This document shows, in pieces, positions 21,960 through 35,310 of a stretch of DNA of 64,000 nt. A model generated the notes under the pieces. The model was not told where the DNA came from and ran no database searches. It saw nothing but the letters and a program-made list of their open reading frames with translations. Position 1 is the stretch's first letter, and every line of letters starts with the position of its first letter. Source of the stretch: Sphagnum compactum (Eukaryota; Bryophyta; Sphagnopsida; Sphagnales); NCBI GenBank assembly GCA_965153455.1, contig OZ234502.1:3141267-3205266 (forward strand), in the 5' to 3' direction. The position numbers were made by a program, and so were the translations under genes.

Positions 21960-24560
21960 AGTATTCAATTTCATTAATAAAATAATTATATATATATTAT
22001 ACCCACCTCAAAACACTTGTGACATTCCATTTGCAAGTGATTATTTGTGAAAATGTCAATTTACCACATACTTATGATCAAGACTGTTATAAAAACCCAT
22101 TTATGATATGAAATTTATCAAAATTTTCAAATAGTTCACAAATTTGGTTTACATTATGTGAAATGACATGTGAAATAACTACTCTAAAATTTATGAAAGT
22201 TAAAATCATTTCAATCATTTTTAGAGTATGCTGTTACATGTAATTTTTTCATGCAAATAAACTCCAAGCCACCGTAATATAAAAAGAAAATGATTGATTT
22301 TTTTATAAAAAATTTGGGTTATGTGTTACCCTTACATGCAAAAAAATCATGAATTCTTTTGTAATTTTGACATGGTTTAGGTTCAAAAATGACCATCCAA
22401 AAAAAATAAAAATGCTTTCACCCCATGATCAAAACAATACCCATAAAAATTAAGAGAGCTGTACTTTCCTTCATTGTGAATTTGAAAAGTTTCTAATTTC
22501 TAAACCTTTATGATTATTTTTGTGACTATGGTGTGACTATTAAATTACACATCCTTCCATATTGACTAATATTTTAAATTTTGCATCCAAGAATAGATTC
22601 TTATGTTCACTTAGTTGCCAAATTAGTTACAATTTGGTTACTTATTATGGTGTGTTTATACATTTACTAATGTACATTTGGGTTTTGTGGATTACATTAA
22701 AGAATATACTATATAACTTTAATTCAAGCTATATTAAACATTTATATTAAGCCTATTTAACATATTAAAATGCATTTAAATTATATTCAAGGTATATTAA
22801 GCATATTTGACTTCATGTATTCATGGTATGTTAAGATATTTAATTTGTATTCAAAGTATATTAAACATATATTTGACCATATTATGGGCATATTGGATTG
22901 AAAAAAATACTTTTGATTTTGTATGGTTCACTTAAAAATATACCATCTTTATTAAAGTATGATTAAATTAATAATGAAGTCATATTAATATGATACGATC
23001 ATTGTATTAAACGAGCATTAATTATTAGTTAACATAAAATATGAACCAAATAATTTTATTAAATAATTTGATTATATCTAACTTAATACCAAATAGTTAA
23101 ATAATCATTATTTATTATTTCAAAAAAATCTTTTTTTAATTAATTAAATATTAAATTGTAAATTGATACAATTATTAATCATTATTCATGAATTATTCAT
23201 ATTAATTATTTTATTTCTATCAAAATAAATAAGTTATATATTTAATAAGATATATCTCATTAATTTTATTTAAGTAGTTAATCAACAATTATGGTTATTA
23301 TCTAATGCCTATTAATTAGTAAGTATTTAGTGAGCCAGTTAATGATAAATAATAAATTCTTCAAAAATTAAATTGTCTAGTTAATATTACTGATTATTTT
23401 AAACTGAATAATTTGTACTTAATAAATAAATAAAATTCATAATATACTATTTTTGTCTAATACTTGATTTTTTAATTGGGTAATTATTTTCAATATAAAT
23501 TAGTGATTTATGTATAATTTAATTAATATTTATTAATCAATAATTATGGTTAATAGATAATAAATATTAATGAGTTCATATTATTGGTTTATTAGAACTG
23601 ATTTAATATCTACTAATTAAGTTAATAAGTTAGAGATTTAATAATTTATTTTAATATTCAGGAATTATCAATTAGTTAATAATTTGTTTTTTAAGATAAT
23701 CAATTAATACCTAATTATTTTTTATTTAATTAATTGATCACTAGCAATTTAAAAGGTTTTTTTTTCAGAGGTAAAAATAGTATTTTCATTTAAGTAATTG
23801 AATAAATAGAAGATTGTTATTATAGAAGTAATTGCCAAATGATTAAATATATTAAAAGCTTAAATGGTCAAGTTGTGACTTGATGAATTAATTAGATATT
23901 GAATAACTATTTCTTGAAATAATTTATTATTAGTTTTGAATTATTACTATGAACCAACTAATTAATTATTGAAAACCATGAATGAATATTGATCAATGTT
24001 ACTTTTAAAATTATAATTAAACTATAATATGTAGTAGGTAGTTTTATAAGTGGGTGGGTGGGTAGGTAGTTTGTTATTCACTAATTCATTAGTTAATTAA
24101 TTAATTACTTATTCCTTACTGATTTTTTATTTTTGTATAATTTACAAATCTAAAAACAAGTACAAAACTTGTGGAAGAATCATTTTTAGTTGTAATTGAA
24201 TCTGCAACTTAGATATAATTAAAAGGTTTAACCCATACATTTTGTTTTCTAATGTCTTCTTACAAAGTATTTAAAGAAAGTGGCTTTTCTTTGGATTTCA
24301 CATTAAAAATCATGTGCCATTTGGGATGAACTCAAAGAAGCTTAACCCCTAAAGGCAAAACATAAATTTTTTAAAAAAAAATTACATGGTTACTTTTTAA
24401 CTCGCCTATTTTTCTACCTTTCTACTTTCCTACCTATTTACCTAGCTTCATACATAAGTAGCTAGGTGGGTAAATAAATAAATAGCTTAGATAGGTATGT
24501 ATCCTAGGTAGGTAGGTATTTTTATGCACATAGTTTTACCTACCTACCCACCTATGTAAG
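21960..24560. other. Extremely AT-rich block, partly degenerate tandem repeat
   Basis: This is dominated by TTAATTAAT, AATAAT and TATTAA motifs, most extreme at 22,900-23,960. At 22,700-22,900 a degenerate ~45-bp unit (TTCAAGGTATATTAAGCATA type) recurs about four times. At 24,400-24,560 there are opposing TACCTACCTA and TAGGTAGGTA tracts. There is no coding potential. It separates gag from the rest of the copia element, so it is probably inserted or expanded sequence. Confidence 0.6.
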
Positions 24561-24599
24561 TAATTGTTTGTTTCTAATTTTTTTTCAAAAATTCAATCA

Positions 24600-24904
24600 A
24601 TATGTCACATGTTCAAAAAATTATTATGTTGACAAATGGCAATTAGTGATAGGATTATTTACTAGTTGCAAAAGAGTGGTTAGTAGTTGCAAATGTTATA
24701 CACTAGTCTAAAGCATGGAAATGTATACATTAATTGTATACTTCATCCATAGGAAATGTGTTGACATCAGACTAAATCATCATTTGTGACTTAAAGTAAA
24801 TGCGATTTCACTCATGCAACTAAAGGATTTTTTCGTTGCAAAGTTGACTGCAACTATTTTTTAGTCACAAATTATAGTTGCAAATTAGTGTTTTTCTATT
24901 AGTG
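24600..24904. mobile_element. Possible CACTA-type element end
   Basis: The minus strand starting at 24,904 reads CACTAATAGAAAAACACTAA, the typical terminus of plant En/Spm (CACTA) elements. It is followed by subterminal repeats of TTGCAACT/GTTGCAA in both orientations at 24,665-24,890. No matching opposite terminus was located, so this is a fragment or a small foldback derivative. Confidence 0.4.
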
Positions 24905-25249
24905 ATCTATCATGGGTGTAACTATGACAAGTTTGAACTTAGAGGTAATGTTTGTGTTCCTTGTTACATGTTGAGTTGCATTTGAATTTTAAACCAAAAA
25001 ATGTTTGATTCATTATTGGTTTGATGAACTAGCTAGCACCTCTTAACTTTGTCTATACCAGGCTTCTTCAATCATGAATATTGTGTTCATATGAGCAAGA
25101 TGAGTTTCTATGACCTCTTCTACACTTATAGCAGTAGATTCAAAGCTTCAAATATTTTGTTTCATATACTTCTTCTTCGCCAAATTGACTTGTGATTTCC
25201 CTTGTTCCCGCAAGTAAGTCTTTTGAACCTCTCCAAGTTTTTCATTTAT

Positions 25250-25800
25250 TTAACTGTATGTTTGAACTCACCCCATCTTCCCAATGACCACATTCTTTAC
25301 CAATAAAACACTTGTCATCAAATGATGTTTTTCCTTCAAAGGATTGAAACTTATTTTTGAGCCTACCTCCTTTCTTCTGAAATTGACCTTACTTTTGTTC
25401 CACGAACTTCTTTCCTTTTTCCTTTTGAAAAGCGAGACATGTTGTTTTTCCTATTTGCACCTCCTTTCTTCATGAACAACATTTTTTTCGTTGTCTCCTT
25501 CTCCAAATCCATCTTAATTTACATCTTTTCATTTAAGAGTTTAAGTTCAAGTTTTGATAAAGGTAGAAACATGTCATGTTACCAATGAACAATTTCTTAA
25601 AAAATTGATATTCCTTAGGTAAGTAATGTAGTAGAAGTAAAGAAAGTAGATTTTCAAGTTTAACAACCATGATGGCTTTTAATTGGTCAATGATGTTTTT
25701 TATGTCCTTGAGGAAGCTTTCCAAAGTTGTAATTTTTTCCTTCCAAGAATTTATAAACATCCTTAATAGCATGAACCTCCGTGAGCTCGTGTTTGGTTAA
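25250..25800 (-). pseudogene. copia gag fragment
   Basis: The minus strand at 25,772-25,533 carries LESFLKDIKNIIDQLKAI followed by LLLHYLPKEYQFF, the copia gag pattern (helical stretch, then LL..LP..Y). Downstream at about 25,330-25,260, KCFIGKECGHWE resembles a degenerate zinc knuckle (one Cys lost). K/E-rich sequence lies between the two. Confidence 0.7.
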
Positions 25801-25914
25801 TATATTCTTTTAAGATGTTGCTAACATTCAGAAAGTGTCACAAATGACATTGCTAACATCATTGCCAACATTATTATTAGCATCATCATCAACATCATTG
25901 CCAACATCACATTA

Positions 25915-26045
25915 TTGGTTCACTTTTAATTAACTGTCAGTTCAGTTCACTCTTTATTAACTATTAGTTCACCCTTAGTTAACTATTAGTCATGTTCACT
26001 TTTAATTAAATGTTAGTTCACTCTTAATTCACTCTTAATTTAATC
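25915..26045 (+). repeat. Short degenerate tandem repeats around AACTATTAGTTCAC
   Basis: About seven degenerate units of TTAATTAACT(A/G)T(T/C)AGTTCAC occur upstream (element sense) of the copia gag. They may belong to the element's 5' leader or LTR. A minus-strand TATTTATA lies at about 26,150. Confidence 0.6.
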
Positions 26046-26249
26046 ACGGGCCACACGGGTAGACATAGGCCACACATGGATAATAATTGGCCACACATGG
26101 GGATGAAACTTCCATGGAGACTTCTTTGAGTTAGGTTCCAAAAGGGTATAAATAGAGTAGGACCTTTAATTATATTTACGGTGAAAGCATGAAAAAATGA
26201 GTGAATCACCCCAAGGTTTAAATCCTTTCCAAGAATTATATTGTCCACA

Positions 26250-29200
26250 TGGTTATTTTTTTAAGTTTATAATGCATTTTTCACATAATGTTTTTAACTT
26301 AATATCAAATTTGAAGTCAAATATGACATATAACATGATAAAAAATCAATTTTTTTGCATCAAGCCTTACATTATAGTCAAATCTATAACTTCATTTTGA
26401 ACCATGATTATAAATTCAAAACTATAATTATGTTTAAGTATGTTTTGAGTATCAAAATCTAAAAGGGTATATGTATTTTTATTTAAATTATTTTTTGAAC
26501 ACATGGATCCCTTTTGAGGAATATATTAAAATCACAAAAAATTTGAAACAATTTGGTGAACATTTGATAAGGAAAAAAAAACTTTTAAAACAAAAATACC
26601 ACATGTCCACATGTTTTTCTTAAGTGTTTTAAACATATAAAAAGACTTTTGAAACATGGTGAATTTTTATGAAAATTTTGTAGTTGCAATGTTGAAAGTA
26701 TAAGAACTTATTTCAAAAATTGAAAGAACTTTTTAATATATAGTGTTCCCATGGTAAATTTTCAAAAATTCAAAAAATAAATTTTAAGGATTATTCACGC
26801 ATTGTTGTGGTTCCTCTTATCATGCTTTCACCTTTTAGTTTATGCAACATTAATTTTGGGTACATTTTCTTGTCATTGTTTTGTTCTATTCCTATTTCAT
26901 TCTTACAATAAATCTTGTTGGATTTTTGTTTCGCACACGTAATGTTTTTATTCTTATTTTTTTTGTTTCGTGATCTAAATTTGGAATTAAGCCTTCTTGT
27001 AGTCTTGTATTGGTTTAGGAAATTCTATAGACTTAATTATTTTTGTGCTCGTTACATAAAAGGCCATATTCACAGTTAGGGTATTCTTTTTTAGACACAT
27101 GATTCAAGGGCTTTGTTTCTACTATCTTCCAAATATAAAATCTACATGGAATAAATTCAAGTGAAAAATATTGGATAATTCAAATTATGATAATTTGTAT
27201 GGTGGTGGTTTTTCACATGTGTACATTATTATGCATAAATATTTTGGTAAAAACCCATAAATGTTGAAAACAAATACATAAGGTTTTATAAACAACTTAA
27301 CATGTTTTCTTGCATGGAAATTTCTTATAGATGTTACTGACATTTGAGGCCACAAATTGGAAGCCTAGTGAATACAAAAAGTCAACCAGATGGCAAAAAT
27401 TTGTTAAGGGGGTAGGATGATTATATGGTTTTGGATGGACAAGGCATTTAGGATAGGGACTAATCATGGAACATTGTAGGTTTGAATTTTGAATTCTTGT
27501 TGGTTATTTCTTGACATTGAGTAAATAACCTTTGAATTAAGGCATTACCAAAATACATAATATGTACTTAATTCCCACCTTGTGTGGATCCTTTATTTTG
27601 ATAACACCCTGGACCATGTAGTAAAGAAGATCCTACATGTAAAGAATTTTTAAAAAAAATTCCATTCAATTTTAATCATCTACTTTGTAAAAATTAACCA
27701 TTAAATCACAAATTGACATTTTCTTCACATAAGATTTAAATTTGATTTTTAGAAAAACTTTCATTTTTGTAATGTTCAAATTTTAAAAAGTAATTTAATA
27801 TTTACCTTACACACATAATCTTAAAGCAATGTTAGTTATTTAATCCTTCCATTGGGTTGATGATGCTAAATACCCTTCAAAGAGCATTATCTTGGAGATA
27901 ATGTGGTGCCCTACATTGTTTTGTCAAAAAGGAGGCTATTGGTGGGTGCCTATTGTTTCTTGTTTTCTTGGAGTCTTGGGTTCAAATCTCAATAAAAATA
28001 AATAAAGAAATTGTAATTAATGATTAAAAATCGCATTAATTATTAAAATTAGGACAAGTTTAAATTTTTGATGGTGGAACTAACATAAGTTATGAGAGAA
28101 TGTTAAATATCCTTAACAAACACGAAGTTTAGACATTAATGAAGCACACTTTACAAATCCATGTATTATTTTGTCACAAGGTTTGATTGGTTTGACCATA
28201 GTTTTAAAATAAATAAAAAAATATCATTATTTTTAATCAACATTAGAATGTGTGTTGATGGTAGGTGTTGTCATCCTCTTTTGACAGATGATGGGTTCAA
28301 AATTGGTGTGGAACAACATTAAAAAAATGATTAAAGTTCTTTTTGATTTAATTTTTTCCAAATAGAATAAACAAAACCACTTGTTGTTGCATAGAACCAA
28401 GTAAGGTGCAAAAATGGCACAAAAAGACAAAGCCTAAACAAAGTTCATTTAAAGGCGTTTGGAATTTTGCCAAATGACACACTATGCAAAACCATGTGAT
28501 GTTCCAAAAATAGGTTATCAACAAAGCTTGTTAAAGAATGTTTGGTGTCTTCCACAAATTAATTGTCCTTTGGGTGGATGCTAGATATTGGAAGACACTA
28601 GATATTGGGTTTGAAATCATGGGACAACACAACATGCATATATTCTAAAACATGCAAAACAAACAAAATTGTGCAATGTGGATTAATGTAAAACGATGCA
28701 AGGTGTAAAAAGACAAACATGAAAATGTGCCCAACAAAGCTTGTTTGTGGGATGTTTAGTATCTCCTAAAATAATCTAAAATCTCACCTTGAATATTACA
28801 TGAACCACACGTCAACCGTCCTGTGAATGTGAATATCACATCCTTCATGTGTTGGTGAGTGAAAATTGTTGTCCCACTCTTGCAAAAAGGATGTGCTTTC
28901 AAAAGCAATTTATTAGGTCCAATGCTTGAAAGATTTTGTTCTAAGATTTTGTTTGGATTCCATTTGTCCCATAAATATCTATAAGCTCCATGAACACCTA
29001 AACTTTGACATACTAAAGTACCTACCTATTCAAGAAGAGAGAACAAAAGTAAGCCGCCCTCGAACCTAAGCTCCCTCTCATAGTTCTCTTTTGCCACTTG
29101 CTCCAAATTATTAATACTTGTTTGGATTTTATGATAGATCCAAAATTACTAGTGTGTCTTATGATATGCCAATCAATAGTTCTTCAACTATACTACTAAA

Positions 29201-29590
29201 GTTTGTCTTATAGTTTCCCTATTTGTTTTACACTAGATTCAATTTGTAGGCATAGTGATGAGCTAAGAAGAACTAGGGTTCAACCCCAACCCCAAAAGCT
29301 GTAATGAATCATAATTCAAGGTCCAGTAGTGACATTTGATAGAATTATGCTCATTATGATTTGGTGGTTATCTATGGTAGTTTTTCAAGCCATATTGGCA
29401 CAAATGTAGTCATAGCAATTATTGATAGATCTAATCATCATGGCCATAATTATGAAAGATGAAGCAATGAATAACCAAAATCAAGGCACGTTTTCACAAC
29501 AAATTCCTCGGCTAGAAAGTTGTTTTGGGATGCATGTTCAAAACCAATGGAACAAACATCCAGAAACATGGAACCCAATCTTTTGTTGGC
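26250..29590. other. AT-rich gene-free DNA
   Basis: No ORF has recognisable homology. One sequence at about 27,965 (GGGTTCAAATCTC) resembles a polymerase III B box, but a convincing A box and tRNA-like fold are absent. Confidence 0.4.
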
Positions 29591-29594
29591 CTTG

Positions 29595-29945
29595 CCTTGG
29601 TAGGCAAGGATATTGTGTTTAGATTCACTATAGAGTGCAGTAGCTTAAGGGATTTTTATAGGCCCCTAGGTAGTAAGTAGTAGGTCTATTTTTATATGAG
29701 GATATTTGAAAAGATGATAGTTTGGCTTGTGTTGAAACTTGAGATTAGTTATTATAGAGTTGTAATATCTTGAAGGATTTAGGGTTTCTTTGAGAGGATT
29801 TTTTTTTTTGAAGATTCTATTTTGGCATGGTGAAATATTGGAGGTTTGCATACTTTTTCTTTTGCCTTAAGATAATACTTTTTAATGTAAAATGGCAACA
29901 AGAGGCCACAGTGTGAAGTGACACACCCCTTGTTTTCACAAGGAG
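29595..29945 (-). repeat. Dispersed repeat family, copy B (inverted)
   Basis: Read on the minus strand from 29,945 it starts AACAAGGGGTGTGTCACTTC. It continues through the TTACATTAAAAAGTATTATC unit, the CTACTTACTACCTAGGGGCC block and a TCTAAACACAATATCCTTGC end near 29,595. It is the most complete-looking single-unit copy. Confidence 0.8.
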
Positions 29946-30040
29946 GGCCAACAACAGAAGTAAGTAAGTATGTATGGGGAGCTCAGCAGCAGCTCTAGCC
30001 TAGTTGAGTCAGCTTCTTCCAGTCAGTGTCAGTTTGTCAA

Positions 30041-30134
30041 GCTTGTTTGGAAGCAATGGGAATGTTGAAAGTGGCATCAAACTTTCATGAAACTTTCAGC
30101 TTGTTTGGAAGCAATGGGAATGTTGAAAGTGGCA
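30041..30134 (+). repeat. Direct 58-bp-period duplication
   Basis: GCTTGTTTGGAAGCAATGGG plus the following GAATGTTGAAAGTGGCA occurs at 30,041 and again, identical, at 30,099. Confidence 0.9.
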
Positions 30135-30439
30135 AAAGATATTGTGTACTTAGTGAAAAGGCGTAGCAGGCATAAAAGCGTGACCGACTGTCGTCCTTGT
30201 TCAACTAGGGACATTTGCAACACCAGCAGATACCCTATCTTATCCTCATAAGTACATCATACTACATACCTTTCATCATTTGGAAACAATTCTCTGATTT
30301 TCTCTAAAGTGTAATAATATGAGGGCAGCATGCTCTCAATTTCCACCTCTGTTTGTGGGCCATTTTGAAAACAAATTGGAATGTTGTTGTTGCCTCTGGC
30401 AGGCATGAACCATGCATTTTCTATATGCCAGTTTTCTGG

Positions 30440-30720
30440 TTTCTCTCCCCCCCCCCCCCCTCTAGTGATACCCTCCGGGTATCACAAAGCCCACATTGGA
30501 GCAGGTTTCCACGCTCGGGAAAGCTCGCACTGCCCCTTGGGCTTTACCTTACACTAGTAGCATCCCGCATAATAACCTCAACAGAGATTCACTTTGTTAC
30601 TTGTGGGACCTCCCCAAGCATAATTTTTCGGGCCCCATGTTGGTGTGGGAGCTTTTGCATTAGGTCGGACCTTGGGAGGGGGGCATTTTGGTGGCGGTGA
30701 ACCTTGACCTTGGTGGGCTA
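30440..30720. other. GC-rich island starting with a C homopolymer
   Basis: A run of about 14 C is followed by ~270 bp of clearly higher GC than its surroundings. It includes a short palindrome, GATACCCTCCGGGTATC, at about 30,467. No homology is recognised; it may be an inserted fragment. Confidence 0.5.
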
Positions 30721-31494
30721 AAAGTCACAACATATGACACATGAATTGAAATTGATTAATGTTTAATTGCCTTATGAATTACCTTGTAAATTTCATGCTA
30801 ACCCATACCATGCCAGTTTACACCAATTTCTTTGACATCAAAATTTAATCCAAATTCCAAGGGAACCATCAAGTGTATTTCTTACTTCAATTGGGACAAT
30901 CCGAGTCCATATTGCAATCAAAATGAAATTGGTCATTTAATATGATGTTTGAATTGAGCTTGAAACATCTACTCGTTGGCTTTTGATTTTCAAAATGCAT
31001 GACCTTGAAAGCAAAATTTGGAGACTATTACATTACATCAATTCAAATTTTCATTGTAAACATAATAAAATTTCAAAATTAGAGAAGCCCAACCTTCAAT
31101 TTTTCTTACAACATTTTTCTATGATTTAAAGGCATCTTCAAATTTTAAGATCTTTTTTTTATCACCATTGCATGGTGACTCAGCACTACTTTCAATTGGA
31201 AAAGTTCAAAAGTTCAAAATTTTATTTTATTGCAAGTTAGATGAGGTATATATTGTGTGAGAGCTGAATGCACTTTTGGATGTTTTATTAGCTTTTAGGC
31301 ATTATAGAGTTTCGAGAGACACACCACTAGCAAACACAATTCCATGTCTTTTAGTTGATGGCCCAATGTCCAAATTCTTTTAGATACCATATATAGAGAA
31401 CACCTTTGCCTAAAGGGAACAATTTTAGGTTATCATCCATAGCTCCACGTTTGTTGACTTCCCAAGACTTGAACACGGGCAATTAATGCATGGA

Positions 31495-31578
31495 CCAAGT
31501 GGACATATGAGCCAACATTTGGTTAGGGGCTAGTCCAAGGATCAAGTGGACATATGAGCCAGCATTTGGTTAGGGTTG
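31495..31578 (+). repeat. Direct repeat, 48-bp spacing
   Basis: AAGTGGACATATGAGCCARC and the following ATTTGGTTAGGG occurs twice, one base different. Confidence 0.85.
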
Positions 31579-31739
31579 AAGAAACAACGTTACTATAGAG
31601 AAATTGCTTTCACACTTACATGGAACCCTTAAAAATGCTTGGATGCCATGTGGAAATCCCTTGAGTTTCAAGATGCCACATGTTCTTTTATTGTTGTTTT
31701 TAGTTGTAGGAGAAATGAGCTTTGCAAGTGCATGGAACA

Positions 31740-32700
31740 CATAGGCGTTCCAATACCAAATGGAAGACCTAGGGGGATACCTAGGGATTAGTTAGAGAGT
31801 TACATAGAGCTTATCAAGGGACACACCTAAGGGTTTACCAAGGTTATGGGATACCTAAAGATTATTTCAAAGGCTATTTATGACTTATCTAGGGAATTCA
31901 CGGAGACATCAAAAGTTTGCCTAGGCTATGGGATACCTAAGGACTATTTAAAGGGTTACATAGAGCTTAACTAGGGAATTATTTACAGGTTATCAAAAAT
32001 TTACCTAAGATATTACATAAGGCTTACTTCGAGGTTTACTTAGGAGACACCTAGGGATATATTTGAGTTATGGGTTACTTAAGGATTATTTAAGGGACTA
32101 TCTAAGGCTTACTTGGGGCTTACTTACGGAAAGACTTGGGGGCCTACCTAAGTTATGGGACACCTAAAGGCTACTTAATGGACTATTCCCTTACATAGTC
32201 ATTAAGTATATCCCTATGTAGTTCCTAAATAATCACCTATGTAACCCCATAAGTAGGTTCATAGGTATCCTTTAACTTAGCAAATCTTTAGGTAGTCTCA
32301 TAAATAGTCCCCTAGATATCCCATAAATTAAGAAGTTCCTAGGTAATTTCCTAGGTAAACTTTATGTAGCACCCTAACTAATCCCTAGCTATCCTTTAAC
32401 CAAGGTAGGGCTTTAGATAGTCCCTACATATCCCCTTAGGCAACCTCTTAAGTAGTCCTTAAATATATCCTTATATAACCCGATAAATAGCCCCCACTAT
32501 CCCTTAATTTAAGAAGTCCCTTTATAATAGTTCCCTAGGTAGGCAATATCTAGCTTTCTAAATAACCCCTAGGTAGCCCTTAATTAACCCTTAAGATGGC
32601 TTTATGTAACCCCCCATGTGGGCTTTTGATAGCCCTTATCCTAGGTAAAGAACCCATAGGTAGGTAGGTAGGTAGGTAGGTAGGCCTAACCTACTTACAC
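31740..32700. repeat. Degenerate low-complexity block of TACCTAAG/CTTAGGTA units with inverted halves
   Basis: About 450 bp (31,740-32,180) is built from units such as GGGATACCTAAGGACTATTT and GGGTTACATAGAGC. The next 500 bp contains their reverse-complement style (CTATGTAACCCC, TAGGTATCC, TAAATAGTCC). The block ends in a perfect TAGGTAGG tract at 32,656-32,685. Unit lengths vary, so this is a degenerate foldback rather than a regular satellite. Confidence 0.65.
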
Positions 32701-32729
32701 CCCTACAAGGTAGCCCCCTAGTCTAATGT

Positions 32730-34990
32730 AAATAGACTATAGTGTGGTTAGAAAAATGACTATGGTAATCACTTTTGAGGAGTTAATCCTTAGTTTTGGA
32801 AACTAATCTTCACAATGCTAGACTTTATGGATAACTCAAAATGGGAAAATGAATGGTATAATCCATATCAAATTAAAGACTATTTTACAAATAATTTTAT
32901 TGTTTCTTGACCTTCATGGCTTTATTTTTAGATCATCTCCATTGCACCCTACAAACAAGGTACAAAGTTCAACATTTGTATTCAAAAGAGGTAATCACAT
33001 TTGTGAGAAGAATCACCATCTCATGTGCCATCCTTGTAGGTTTGGTTACCCTTCTTATTAGCACCAATATAACAATTTTTTTGTTGAGAAGGAGAACAAA
33101 CTTTACAAGAATGTGTTTCACCTCTTTCAAGATCCCATAACTAGAAATGGCAAAAAAATCAAACTTCCTTGGAGCACATATCTTTACAACAACAACATGT
33201 TTGTTAATCATGGACAATGCCTAACTAGGAGCTTGGAGACAAATGGGGTGTGATAAAATAGGATATCTCCAAATTTTGGGGTAATTGTGGGGTTGTTCTC
33301 GCATTGAATGAAAATGGTGTTTGTAGTGAAAATGTTTTTGAAAAAGCTTTGGAATTGTACAAGTCTAAGCACCCCAAGAATACATTTTACATGTTCATTC
33401 ATTATTGGTTACTCTTCAAAAATATACCTCAATGTATAGAAATAAGAAAAAAAAGATAGAAAAGTATGTCCATCAAGAGACTTATACCTTTGTCTATAAT
33501 AAATGCAGATAATGTTCATGAGTTCGTTTTAGAAAAATTAGAAATAGCTGAAAATGTAGCTATGGCTCCAAGCTTGAAACACCTTCATAATTGTCATGCA
33601 ACAAAAAAAAAGGTCACAAAAATGAAAGAATGTGCAATTAGGCAATAAGAAAAAACAATATTGAAATGACGACTGCCACAATGAAAAAGACATCCATTTG
33701 GAGAAACAAAGGGCATTGGAACTCAATTCATGATGATCAAATGCACAAATATTTGCAGTAGTGATGTTAAAAATAATGAATGAAATTAAAACATTGATTT
33801 TAACCTCAATTTTTTGCCCCCTCTTGTGTCAATTTTGCTTGTTTATGCATCGACCCCATTTGCAGATACATTAATCCCCAAGTGATGCACCCTTAAGTTC
33901 TTCCTAAAGCTTGGGAGATGAATTCCCCAAATGTTGCATTTGAAAGAAAGTAGAAAAAAATAAATTTTGGAATATAGTTTTCAATTCCATGCACTAAAGA
34001 AAGAGGGGTGTGTGGAAGCTCTAGGATGGGTATTAAGATGAAATGATACATTCACAAGTACCTCCCAATCAAATCATTTACATAAGTTAGATTATGTAAA
34101 TGGTTAGTCAAAATGAAATCAACATGTAAATGGTTAGTGGGAATGAAATCAACTTTGGGTCACGAACTTGCCTTTGAACTCATTACTCATACAACCTTGA
34201 CTCCGGAGGAGGTCACCACCTTCTTCTTTATACTATACTTTGGACCTTGTTGTGCGAATTATATTGAAATGATTTTTTGTCTTTGGACTCCCCAAGTGGG
34301 AATCTTGAAATCCTCAAGTTGTGAGTATTGCAACTTTGCATGTTCATAACCTTTTCATATGGGTTCTCATTAAAGATCTTCCAACTACAAAGTTATGGCC
34401 CTTGACAAGGTCTTTCCAACATTGTGTTGTACATTTCCATTAGAGGTCATTTGATTCCTATTTATTGGGTTTTAATGGTTGGGAGTCAAATGTTTGATTC
34501 TCGACCCTTCTTTTGATCATAACTCTTAGTTCCTATTCCAAATGGAGAATGTGAACTCACTTTTATATTTCCATTTTGAAAAAATTTCAAAGATATAAAA
34601 CATTTTTTATTTGAATAAGGTTTTTTTTTGCATTTTTCCCCCAAAGATTTGAGACACTAAAAAACTCCCAACTTTGAACTGGAGTTCCCAAAAATATGGG
34701 GAATGGTTCCTTTTCACTCCCCCAATGTCTTCAGTTTATTTATTGCGTTAATTTGTTCCTAGCTTGTTTTTTTTTTTGCATTACTCCAAACTTGGCCACA
34801 AGCCCAAGGTTAAGGTCATGGCATTTTTGTTTTTTTATGTTGATTCATTTTGCATCACCACCTTTTTGACTGAATTTGTCACTAAGCATTTTTAAAAAGT
34901 CATGTACAACTTGTTATTTTTTTAATGAGGTTGAGAGTGTGCAATTTTTTTCTCTTACATGAAAAGCATTAAAAAATAATAATAAAGAAA
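32730..34990. other. AT-rich gene-free DNA
   Basis: No gene is recognised. ORFs of 60-80 codons (for example 32,849-33,140 and 33,466-33,648) show no family motif. Confidence 0.4.
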
Positions 34991-35024
34991 ATGTGTGCTA
35001 TTTGTAAACATTTGAAATGGTTTC

Positions 35025-35310
35025 TAAACTTTTGTGAGCTTTTGCAATGGACAAAATTTGGGGTGCTTGAAATTTTTTACAATTATGCATTTTTGTGAGC
35101 TTTTGCAATGGATAAAATATCATGTGTTAAGAATATTTGTTTGAATGCATGTTTCTAGACTTTTGCAATGCACAAAATCTAAGGTGCTCGTATTTGTTTT
35201 TGTGAGAATACATTTTGGTTAACTTTTGCAATGGACAAATCCTAGGGCACTGAGAATTTTTTTGAGGATTAGCTTTTGTGAAAATTTGCAATGGATAGAA
35301 TATGCAATGC
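35025..35310 (+). repeat. Five-copy ~61-bp minisatellite
   Basis: Copies begin near 35,038, 35,099, 35,158, 35,220 and 35,283, each with CTTTTGCAATGGACAAAAT or a close variant. Spacers are T-rich and more diverged than the core. Confidence 0.85.

Larger units (their letters stand above)
18700..25800 (-). mobile_element. Decayed Ty1/copia retrotransposon (minus strand), interrupted by other insertions
   Basis: Fragments in the correct copia order run right to left: gag (about 25.8-25.2 kb), integrase C-terminus (21.65-21.2 kb), reverse transcriptase with a YVDD motif (20.75-20.1 kb and 19.46-19.07 kb) and RNase H (18.97-18.72 kb). Every domain has stop codons or frame changes, so the element is dead. 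The integrase core and protease are missing or displaced by AT-rich sequence at 21.96-25.0 kb. A TIR element splits the reverse transcriptase. No LTR pair was identified. Confidence 0.8.

Noticed and set aside
27900-28015. Possible tRNA-derived SINE (GGGTTCAAATCTC B-box-like)
   Set aside because: There is no convincing A box, no cloverleaf and no target duplication.
30353-30700. 115-codon frame across a poly-C run
   Set aside because: The frame depends on homopolymer length and the product has no known motif.
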